Below, one piece after another: positions 3,507 to 9,747 of a DNA stretch of 9,747 bases. The stretch's first letter is position 1. Each line of letters starts with the position of its first letter. The notes beneath the pieces are model-generated. The model ran no database searches, had not been told where the DNA came from, and worked only from the letters and a program-made list of their open reading frames with translations. The stretch comes from Clostridia bacterium. GTDB lineage: Bacteria > Bacillota > Clostridia > Christensenellales > Borkfalkiaceae. The stretch lies in NCBI GenBank assembly GCA_029052615.1, contig JAIDIR010000013.1, positions 1 to 9,747 of the forward strand, read 5' to 3'. The position numbers and the translations under genes were made by a program.

Positions 3507-5817
3507 GACTTTGAAGATTGAGGGGCTTGACTGCGCCAACTGTGCGCGCGAGCTTGAAGAGGAGCTGAACAAGCTTGAAGGAATTAACAGCGCGACCGTC
3601 GATTTTATGGCGAGCAAGGTCATTCTGGATTGCGACGAAAAGGCGCTTGACCGCGCAATATACTGCTGCAACCACTTCGAGGACGCAAAGATAGTCGAAG
3701 AGGAAGCCGCGCAAGAGGCGGTTGCCGCAGACTGCAAAAAGATTAAGATAGCCAACCTGTGCTGCGCCAATTGCGGGCGCGAGCTGGAAGAGGAGCTGAA
3801 CAAAATAGACGGCGTTTCGGCTACGGTCGACTTTATGAATATGACCGTAATTTTAAAGGCTCAGTCGACCGCGGCTTACGACAAGGCGGTGTATTGCATC
3901 ACCCATTTCGAGGACGTTAAAATAGTCGACGGCAAGGCGGAAAAGAAGGGCGTTTTCAAGTCGAACATGGCGGACATAATCGCGGTGATAATTTCGGCGG
4001 TGTTCTTCGTGCCTGCGGTCGTGCTCGACTTTTTAAAAATCGGCGGGGCGGTGCAGTACGTCGTGTACGCGCTGTACGGCGTTGCGTTCCTTGCGGCGGG
4101 ATATACCGTTTTGTGGAATACCGCGCGCAACATTATCAAGGGTAAGATTTTCGACGAAAACTTTTTAATGACCCTTGCGGCGGTGGGCGCAATCGTGCTG
4201 GGCGTTACCACGGGCGACGGCTTGTTCGAGGGTGTTGCCGTAATGCTTTTGTACCGCGTGGGCGAGCTGTTGCAGTCGATTGCAGTCGGGTCGTCGCGCA
4301 GGTCTATAACCAAGCTTATGGACTTGAAGAGCGAAACCGCAACGCTTATCAAGGACGGCGAGCAGGTCGTCGTCGCTCCCGAAAGTTTAAAAGTCGGCGA
4401 TATAATTTTAATTAAGGCGGGCGAAAAGGTGCCCGTGGACTGCCGCATAGTCAAGGGCGAAACCTCGCTTGATATGAAGAGTTTGAACGGCGAAGCCCTG
4501 CCCCGCGACATAAAGGCGGGTGGCGAGGCGTTGTCCGGCTCCATAAATATTTCGGGCGTCGTGGAAGCGGAGGTTATAAGGGAATACAAAAATTCCGCCG
4601 TTGCAAAAATACTCGAGCTCGTGGAAAACTCCACAGCAAAGAAAGCCAAGCCCGAAAAGTTTATTTCGAGCTTTGCCAAGTACTATACCCCCGTGGTTGT
4701 CGTGGCGGCGCTGCTCGTCGCGGGGCTCGTTCCCACGATTATATGCGCGGTCAACGGCGCATACGTGTGGGCGGAATACGGCAAATGGATTTACAAGGCA
4801 CTGTCATTCCTCGTCATTTCCTGCCCGTGCGCGTTGGTCATTTCCGTGCCGCTTTCCTATTTCGGCGGCATAGGCAGATGCGCAAAGTCGGGTATTCTGG
4901 TCAAGGGCTCGACCTGTATTGACGAGCTTGCCAGGGCGTGCGTTGCGGCGTTCGATAAGACGGGTACGCTGACCGAAGGCGTGTTTGCGGTCAAGTCGTC
5001 GTCCTGCGAGGAGGCGTTAAAGCTTGCCGCCTGTGCGGAGAAATTTTCTTCCCATCCCATAGCCGCGGCGTTTGCAAACGTTCAGACCGATTACGTTGCC
5101 GAGAACGCAAAGGAGGTTGCGGGCAGGGGCGTCAGCTGCACGGTTGGCGGCAAGGTTCTCGTGTGCGGAAACGCGCAGATGCTGACCGAAGCGGGAGTGG
5201 ACTTTACGCCCGTTGAAAGCGTTTCAACCCTCGTTTACGTGGCGTTGGACGGCAAATACGTGGGCGTTATCGAGATTGACGACCGCATTAAGGACGGTGC
5301 GGCTGAGGCGATTGCGCTTTTGAAAAAGTCGGGCGTCAAGGGCGCGTATATGCTCACGGGCGACGGCAAGGCGCGCGCGGAGAGCGTTGCGGGAGGGCTT
5401 GGTCTGGACGGCGTTTACGCAGGACTGTTGCCGGACGAAAAGCTTGAAAGGGCGCAACAGCTTAAAGAGCAGGGCGGACTTATTTACGTGGGCGACGGCA
5501 TAAACGACGCGCCCGTAATGACGGTTGCAAACTGCGCCGTATCCATGGGTCAGGTCGGCAGTGACGCGGCTATCGAGGCGAGCGACGTCGTGCTCGTTTC
5601 CGACAAGCTTTCGCTGTTACCCGAGGCGCGCAGGGTTGCGCGCGGCACGCGCTCGATAGTTATGCAGAACATAATCGGTTCGCTCGTCGTCAAGTTTGCG
5701 ATAATGGCTCTCAGCATTGCAATTCCCTCGTTCCCGTTAATCATATCGATATTCGCGGACGTCGGCGTTATGCTTATCGCCGTACTCAACGCATTGCGAA
5801 CGGCTTTAATTAAATAA
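3499..5817 (+). CDS. cadA: P1B-type heavy-metal efflux ATPase (Zn/Cd/Pb type)
   Basis: This 772-aa integral membrane pump uses ATP to export divalent soft metals. Two N-terminal HMA domains are visible: 1-68 with CANC (Cys12, Cys15) and 79-146 with CCANC (Cys89, Cys92). The two are clearly duplicates, sharing RELEEELNK, ATVDFM and YC..HFED.KIV. The membrane CPC motif is at 442-444. The phosphorylation site is DKTGT at Asp486, SHP is at 518-520, TGDGKAR at 620-625 and GDGINDAP at 665-672. Asp754 in the last TM (ADVG) matches the conserved Zn/Cd-ATPase aspartate, which with CPC places it in the P1B-2 group and not the copper pumps. The actuator loop reads NGEA instead of the usual TGES but keeps the catalytic Glu. 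AAGGAG (3480-3485) lies 13 bases upstream within the regulator gene. Exact metal (Zn, Cd or Pb) is not decided. Confidence 0.95.
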   Translation: MNKTLKIEGLDCANCARELEEELNKLEGINSATVDFMASKVILDCDEKALDRAIYCCNHFEDAKIVEEEAAQEAVAADCKKIKIANLCCANCGRELEEELNKIDGVSATVDFMNMTVILKAQSTAAYDKAVYCITHFEDVKIVDGKAEKKGVFKSNMADIIAVIISAVFFVPAVVLDFLKIGGAVQYVVYALYGVAFLAAGYTVLWNTARNIIKGKIFDENFLMTLAAVGAIVLGVTTGDGLFEGVAVMLLYRVGELLQSIAVGSSRRSITKLMDLKSETATLIKDGEQVVVAPESLKVGDIILIKAGEKVPVDCRIVKGETSLDMKSLNGEALPRDIKAGGEALSGSINISGVVEAEVIREYKNSAVAKILELVENSTAKKAKPEKFISSFAKYYTPVVVVAALLVAGLVPTIICAVNGAYVWAEYGKWIYKALSFLVISCPCALVISVPLSYFGGIGRCAKSGILVKGSTCIDELARACVAAFDKTGTLTEGVFAVKSSSCEEALKLAACAEKFSSHPIAAAFANVQTDYVAENAKEVAGRGVSCTVGGKVLVCGNAQMLTEAGVDFTPVESVSTLVYVALDGKYVGVIEIDDRIKDGAAEAIALLKKSGVKGAYMLTGDGKARAESVAGGLGLDGVYAGLLPDEKLERAQQLKEQGGLIYVGDGINDAPVMTVANCAVSMGQVGSDAAIEASDVVLVSDKLSLLPEARRVARGTRSIVMQNIIGSLVVKFAIMALSIAIPSFPLIISIFADVGVMLIAVLNALRTALIK

Positions 5818-5820
5818 GTA

Positions 5821-5857
5821 AAAAGGGGTGCGGCAAAAACCGCACCCTTAAATTTTA
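5821..5857. terminator. Bidirectional terminator between convergent genes
   Basis: The stem GGGTGCGG (5826-5833) / CCGCACCC (5840-5847) has a CAAAAA loop. On the minus strand it is followed by CTTTTTACTT, a good T run for the membrane-protein gene. On the plus strand it is followed by TTAAATTTT, acceptable for the ATPase operon. It overlaps the last codon region of the minus-strand gene by a few bases. Confidence 0.8.
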
Positions 5858-7069
5858 CTTAATTTTACCGAACCTTATGTAGTCAACAAGCTTGGTTATT
5901 GCAAACGAAAAAACGTAAGCGCCCAAAACCGTAAAAAAGGAAAAGCCCGCCGTAAACGCGTCGCATCGTAATATAATCTTTAAGATATTGCCGTCGTTGT
6001 GAAATACGTTTTGCTGAAACCATACGATTGCCCACGGAGGCACGACGATGAGTATCAATGAAAATATAAGGGGAATTCCCGCGGCTTTGACGGCGGGTAT
6101 GAACGAATAGGTGTTGCCAAGTGCAAGAAACCCGCCGCCGATAAAGAATACTCCAAGAAACGGCGGAATGTCGGGGACCCACAGATAGTGCGTAACGACT
6201 AGCATAATCCCCGCGGTGAGTATCAGCAACGCCATAATGGTTGCGGGTATTTCCTTGACGAAGTTTTTAAGCAGTTCCCGTTTGTCCGTAACGCCAATGC
6301 GCATTGCGGTCATTTGGTCGCGCAGCACCTTTTTAAGCGGCGCGTATTCTTCTTCGGGTATCTTTATGGGGAACTCCTTTATATCGCCGTCTGTTTTCAG
6401 CATTAACGACAGTTCGTCTTCGCGCTTGTAAACGTGCAGTTCGACAAGCTCGCGTTTAAAAATCTCTTCTCTGCCGAAGACCGTCCACACGACGTAATCG
6501 GGTGTCACGTCTATTCTGTTTTCTCTTTCCTTGCGCATATCGGCTATCTGCATATCGAGTTTCAGTTGCGCAAGCTGTCTTCTTTGCATAGCGTCGTGTC
6601 CACGCACCAGGTTGTGCTTAAACGCCCACCGCAGAAAATTGCCCCAGCCCTCGAATACGGAAACGAGTAAAATGGCGGTACACGCCGCAATTATTATGAA
6701 CGAGGGTAAAAGGTGTAAAAGCGTTTTGCCGACGTTGGACGTTGTGAAAAGCTGATAGATGAGCGCAGTTATAAACCATACGCACAGCAGCATAGCGAAA
6801 GCAAATAGGAAAATCTTCTGCGGGACGAAAGTTTTTCTGAATTTCTGTCCCTTCGGCAAATCTATCCACGTTCGCGCGTCGCTGTAAGAATACAACAGCT
6901 TGCCCAAATCGCCGTAACGTTCCGAAAACGTTTGCCCTTTCGCCAACTCCTTGCATTGCGCGTAAGTTATCCGGTCGTAGTTTTTTTCGTATTCTTCACG
7001 CCGCTGACGTTCGCGTTTTTTCTCGGCTTTTATTTTATTGCGTTTTTGTTTGCTTACCTTTTTCTTCAT
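5855..7069 (-). CDS. Hypothetical six-TM membrane protein
   Basis: The product is 404 aa and I do not recognise the family. The N-terminus (1-32) is extremely basic and charged, with long runs of Lys/Arg/Glu. Hydrophobic segments follow at about 85-108 and 117-139. Then comes a soluble middle of about 130 residues (142-270) that includes a helical stretch rich in Gln/Arg/Lys (160-184) and a beta-like part (187-240: DVTPDYVVWTVFGREEIFKREL, ELSLMLKTDGDIKEFPIKIP). Four more hydrophobic segments follow at about 273-293, 303-317, 331-352 and 370-392. The middle part resembles small PH-like or YcxB-like domains in Bacillota membrane proteins, but this is only an impression. No signal peptide or catalytic motif is visible. 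No conventional RBS precedes the ATG, and the predicted transcription start is within two or three bases of it. It stands alone, convergent with the metal operon and divergent from glpK. Confidence 0.85.
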   Translation of the reverse strand: MKKKVSKQKRNKIKAEKKRERQRREEYEKNYDRITYAQCKELAKGQTFSERYGDLGKLLYSYSDARTWIDLPKGQKFRKTFVPQKIFLFAFAMLLCVWFITALIYQLFTTSNVGKTLLHLLPSFIIIAACTAILLVSVFEGWGNFLRWAFKHNLVRGHDAMQRRQLAQLKLDMQIADMRKERENRIDVTPDYVVWTVFGREEIFKRELVELHVYKREDELSLMLKTDGDIKEFPIKIPEEEYAPLKKVLRDQMTAMRIGVTDKRELLKNFVKEIPATIMALLILTAGIMLVVTHYLWVPDIPPFLGVFFIGGGFLALGNTYSFIPAVKAAGIPLIFSLILIVVPPWAIVWFQQNVFHNDGNILKIILRCDAFTAGFSFFTVLGAYVFSFAITKLVDYIRFGKIK

Positions 7070-7077
7070 CTCGATTT

Positions 7078-7106
7078 ATTTTATCATATCCGCGCAAAGT
7101 TTTCAA
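7078..7106 (-). promoter_or_regulatory. Promoter of the membrane-protein gene, nearly leaderless
   Basis: On the minus strand the -35 is TTGAAA (7106-7101) and the -10 is TAAAAT (7083-7078), 17 bp apart. Only eight bases (AAATCGAG) lie between the -10 and the ATG at 7069, so the start of transcription falls at about 7071. Confidence 0.65.
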
Positions 7107-7131
7107 GGGTTTTAAAATGCGTTTGACGGCG

Positions 7132-7160
7132 TTGACAGTTTACCGCCGCTGTGGTAAAAT
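7132..7160 (+). promoter_or_regulatory. Promoter of glpK
   Basis: TTGACA (7132-7137) and TAAAAT (7155-7160) are separated by 17 bp, the same hexamers and spacing as the tRNA-Ser promoter. I see no catabolite-response element in the short leader. Confidence 0.8.
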
Positions 7161-7190
7161 AATGCGTGAAAATACTTTTGGAGAAGAAAA

Positions 7191-8675
7191 ATGAAATACG
7201 TTCTTGCGTTGGATCAGGGCACGACGAGCACGCGCGCCATCATATTCGATAAAAAGGGAAGTATAGTCGGCATAGCGCAAAAGGAGTTCAGACAGATTTA
7301 TCCCGCCGTCGGCTACGTCGAGCATAACCCCGAGGATATCGTTTCTTCCGCTGTCTGCGTAATCAACGAGGTGTTGAAGCAGGCGGGGCTGACCGTCGGC
7401 GACCTTGCCGCAATGGGCATAACCAACCAGCGCGAAACCACCGTGGTGTGGGATAGAATTACCGGCGAGCCCGTGAGCAACGCAATCGTGTGGCAGTGCC
7501 GCAGGACGGCGGATATTGCCGAGCAATTGAAGAAAGAGGGACTGTCCGAACGCATTTATCAAAAGACGGGGCTGGTGCCCGACGCGTATTTTTCGGCGAC
7601 CAAAATCAAGTGGATTTTAGACAACGTGGCAGGCGCAAGGGAAAAAGCCGAGCGCGGCGAATTGCTGTTCGGTACCGTTGATACCTTCTTAATGTGGCGC
7701 TTCTCGTGCGGCAGAATTTTTGCAACCGACCCCACCAACGCCTCGCGCACCATGCTTTTCAACATTCACACTTTGCAGTGGGATTACGAGCTTTTGAAAT
7801 GGTTCAATATACCTGCGGGGATGCTGCCCCAACTGCGTTCGTCGTGCGGACTTTTCGGCTATACGGACAAAAGCGTGCTGGGCGGCGAGGTGGCAATTTG
7901 CGGCGTTGCGGGCGACCAGCAGGCTGCGCTTTTCGGTCAGCTGTGCGTCAACGAAGGCGACGTTAAAAACACTTACGGTACCGGCTGTTTCCTGTTGATG
8001 AACACGGGCAACAAGGCGGTTACCAGTACTAACGGACTGGTTACCACTCTTGGCGCTACGGCGGGCGGCAGGCCGCCCTACGTTCTGGAAGGTTCGGTGT
8101 TCGTCGGCGGCGCAGTGGTGCAGTGGCTGAGCAAAGAGCTGGGGCTTATTGCCACGGCGGACGAAAGCGAGAGCTGGGCGAGAAAGGTGCCCGATACGGG
8201 CGGCGTTTACGTCGTGCCCGCGTTCACGGGACTGGGCGCGCCCTACTGGGACAGCGAAGCGCGCGGCTTGCTTTGCGGCATTACGCGCGGCACCAACAAG
8301 GCGCATATCATAAGGGCGGCGCTGGAATCGATAGCCTTCCAGTCGGCGGACCTCGTCGACGCAATGCAGCGCGACGCGGGCGTCAACGTATCCTGCCTGC
8401 GCGTGGACGGCGGAGCTTCGCGCAACGACTTTTTAATGCAGTTCCAGTCGGATATACTCGGCGTAAAAATTCAGCGCCCCGTTATCGAGGAATCGACGGC
8501 GCTCGGCGCGGCTTACCTTGCGGGACTTAGCTGCGGTTACTGGGGCGGTCTTAAAGAGATTGAAGCTCAGCGCGTTCTCGGCAAAGAGTTCTCGCCTGCA
8601 ATGCAAAGCGAGCAAAGGCAAAAGGCTATGGAAAACTGGCACGCTGCGGTAAAAACGGCGCGTTCGATGCGTTAA
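7191..8675 (+). CDS. glpK: Glycerol kinase
   Basis: This 494-aa cytosolic FGGY-family kinase phosphorylates glycerol with ATP to glycerol 3-phosphate. It is the usual length. DQGTTSTR (8-15) starts the ATP-binding half. NQRETT (79-84) matches the glycerol-binding Arg-Glu pair of the E. coli enzyme. AGDQQAALFGQ (240-250) contains the catalytic-base Asp242. YGTGCF, GLGAPYWD (347-354) and GGASRNDFLMQFQSDIL (407-422) complete the signature set. The start is supported by GGAG (7180-7183) seven bases upstream. The histidine that HPr phosphorylates in Enterococcus and Bacillus enzymes, which lies shortly before AGDQQ, is absent here (GYTDKSVLGGEV has no His), so PTS activation is not expected. No glpF or glpD is in the window. 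A flavoprotein gene follows after 45 bases. Confidence 0.97.
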   Translation: MKYVLALDQGTTSTRAIIFDKKGSIVGIAQKEFRQIYPAVGYVEHNPEDIVSSAVCVINEVLKQAGLTVGDLAAMGITNQRETTVVWDRITGEPVSNAIVWQCRRTADIAEQLKKEGLSERIYQKTGLVPDAYFSATKIKWILDNVAGAREKAERGELLFGTVDTFLMWRFSCGRIFATDPTNASRTMLFNIHTLQWDYELLKWFNIPAGMLPQLRSSCGLFGYTDKSVLGGEVAICGVAGDQQAALFGQLCVNEGDVKNTYGTGCFLLMNTGNKAVTSTNGLVTTLGATAGGRPPYVLEGSVFVGGAVVQWLSKELGLIATADESESWARKVPDTGGVYVVPAFTGLGAPYWDSEARGLLCGITRGTNKAHIIRAALESIAFQSADLVDAMQRDAGVNVSCLRVDGGASRNDFLMQFQSDILGVKIQRPVIEESTALGAAYLAGLSCGYWGGLKEIEAQRVLGKEFSPAMQSEQRQKAMENWHAAVKTARSMR

Positions 8676-8720
8676 CCCGCGCATATACGGCGGTTAATTG
8701 CAGAAAATAGTAGTATACGT

Positions 8721-9575
8721 ATGGTTGATTGTATTATTATCGGGACGGGTGCCGCGGGCGTTTCCGCGGCTCTCACGCTTAAAGCGTTAAAGAAAAATTT
8801 CATTTGGATAGGTAGTAAAAACCTTTCGCCTAAGATTCGCAGTGCGGAAAAAATCGCCAACTACCCGGGGCTTCCCCAAGTGTCTGGCGAGGAGATGACT
8901 GCGGCTTTTTTAAAGCAAATCGAGGGCGAAGAAATCGAGATAACCGAGGGCAGAGTCAACGGCGTTTACCCTGCGGAGGGCGGCTTTAACGTCACGTGCG
9001 GCGGCGACGTTTACGAGAGCAAAACCGTCATTCTGGCAACGGGCGTGGAGGCGTTCAAGCCCGTCAAGGGGGAGAGCGAATTTCTCGGCAAGGGCGTCAG
9101 CTACTGCGCCGTGTGCGACGGCTTTTTGTATAAGGACAAGGCCATAGCCGTCGTAATCGAGAGCGGGGAAGAGGCGGAAGAGGTTAAGTTGCTTGCGCAA
9201 TATGCGCGCACCGTTTATCTTTTCGTTTTAAAAGGCGGGGCGGAAGTCGATCTTGAAAACGTGAAAAAGATTGACGGCAGGGTGAGCGAAATCAAGGGCG
9301 ATATGCGCGTGCGCTCGGTCGTTTACGACGGCACTGAACTGCCCGTGGACGGCGTGTTCGTTTTAAAACAGGCGGTTGCCGCCGATACCCTCGTTTACGG
9401 CTTAAAGACCGAAGAGGGGCGGGTGGTCGTCGACCGCGACTGTGCAACTAACGTCAAGGGCGTTTTCGCAGCGGGCGACTGCACGGGCAGACCTTTCCAG
9501 TACGCCAAAGCGGCGGGCGAAGGCAACGTTTGCGCCTACTCGGTAAACAATTATCTCAACGCTCTGAAAAAGTGA
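8721..9575 (+). CDS. Thioredoxin reductase-like FAD flavoprotein (trxB-like), NADPH motifs absent
   Basis: The product has 284 aa, somewhat shorter than the usual 305 to 320 of TrxB. The FAD fold opens at once with GTGAAG (8-13), then NYPG (47-50), ILATGVEAFKPVKGE (104-118) and the C-terminal FAD motif GVFAAGDCTG (247-256). The redox-active CAVC disulfide is at 129/132. In the pyridine-nucleotide domain, where TrxB has GGG(N/D)SA and HRR, the sequence is VVIESGEEAEEVKLLAQYA (144-162) and VYLFVLKGG (165-173). Both signatures are gone. The family known for this is the ferredoxin-dependent flavin thioredoxin reductase (FFTR) of clostridia. That reading is inference. The start is set by the Rossmann motif, but no Shine-Dalgarno is evident. 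It is probably co-transcribed with glpK (no terminator in the gap). Confidence 0.88.
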   Translation: MVDCIIIGTGAAGVSAALTLKALKKNFIWIGSKNLSPKIRSAEKIANYPGLPQVSGEEMTAAFLKQIEGEEIEITEGRVNGVYPAEGGFNVTCGGDVYESKTVILATGVEAFKPVKGESEFLGKGVSYCAVCDGFLYKDKAIAVVIESGEEAEEVKLLAQYARTVYLFVLKGGAEVDLENVKKIDGRVSEIKGDMRVRSVVYDGTELPVDGVFVLKQAVAADTLVYGLKTEEGRVVVDRDCATNVKGVFAAGDCTGRPFQYAKAAGEGNVCAYSVNNYLNALKK

Positions 9576-9596
9576 TAAATTAGTAATAAAAATGAG

Positions 9597-9625
9597 TTGA
9601 CATAAAAAATTGTATTTGCTATAAT
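9597..9625 (+). promoter_or_regulatory. Consensus promoter of tRNA-Gly
   Basis: TTGACA (9597-9602) and TATAAT (9620-9625), 17 bp apart, both match the sigma-A consensus perfectly. A 46-nt leader follows, with a small CTGCT/AGCAG hairpin (9651-9666) just before the mature tRNA, which RNase P would remove. Confidence 0.9.
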
Positions 9626-9671
9626 CGTTTAGCATTGAGTTGTGCGTAACCTGCTTTCCTTAGCAGACGAT

Positions 9672-9745
9672 GCGGGTGTAGTTCAATGGTAGAACACTAG
9701 CCTTCCAAGCTGGTTGCGTGGGTCCGATTCCCATCACCCGCTCCA
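9672..9745 (+). tRNA. tRNA-Gly (anticodon UCC)
   Basis: This is a complete 74-nt cloverleaf. It has acceptor GCGGGTG/CACCCGC, D stem GTTC/GAAC, anticodon stem-loop CTAGC-CTTCCAA-GCTGG with TCC at 9704-9706, T arm with GGTCCGATTCC, discriminator T and an encoded CCA (9743-9745). It reads GGA/GGG glycine codons. The window ends two bases later, so other tRNAs may follow in the same transcript. Confidence 0.97.
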
Positions 9746-9747
9746 AA

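Noticed and set aside
3099..3803. 234-codon minus-strand frame opposite the ArsR gene and the start of cadA
   Set aside because: It is antisense to two well supported genes, is Ser-rich from reversed GAG/GAA codons, and has no recognisable domain.
7689..8306. 205-codon minus-strand frame opposite glpK
   Set aside because: It is antisense to the conserved core of glycerol kinase; long antisense frames are expected in GC-rich codon usage.

Overview
The window looks like a chromosomal segment of an anaerobic Bacillota/Clostridia-type bacterium. The evidence is a set of sigma-A style promoters with exact 17-bp spacers, strong AGGAG-type ribosome binding sites, hairpin-plus-T-run terminators and protein families typical of that group. 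Two compositions meet here. Positions 1 to about 2460 are AT-rich and carry a large serine recombinase, so this part looks like the edge of an acquired element. From about 2518 onward the sequence is much more GC-rich, with GCG/GGC/CCC-heavy codons, and looks like host backbone.

Layout: (1) 1-787 holds the tail of an unknown gene, a duplicated 20-bp motif, a terminator, a 36-codon ORF and a large nested inverted repeat. (2) 788-2266 is a large serine recombinase, followed 2 nt after its stop by a second, larger inverted repeat (2269-2452) with a terminator inside it. (3) 2462-3016, minus strand, is a seryl-tRNA locus. A strong promoter drives a 5' tRNA-Ser fragment, then repeat copy B, then an intact tRNA-Ser(UGA) with terminator, then repeat copy A, then a 3' tRNA-Ser half with its own CCA and terminator. 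The two repeat copies share a hairpin whose stem has changed in compensatory fashion. (4) 3051-5857 is a metal-efflux operon: promoter with palindromic operator, ArsR/SmtB-family sensor, P1B-type Zn/Cd/Pb ATPase with two duplicated HMA domains, and a terminator. (5) 5855-7069, minus strand, is an unrecognised six-TM membrane protein with a promoter so close to its ATG that the mRNA is probably leaderless. (6) 7132-9575 is a promoter, glycerol kinase, and a thioredoxin-reductase-like flavoprotein that lacks the NADPH-binding motifs and may be a ferredoxin-type enzyme. (7) 9597-9745 is a perfect consensus promoter and tRNA-Gly(UCC).

Most novel are the repeat-interrupted tRNA-Ser locus, the paired long palindromes around the recombinase, and the pyridine-nucleotide-independent-looking reductase. 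The rest is ordinary metal resistance and glycerol metabolism. All family assignments come from motif reading by eye, with no database search.
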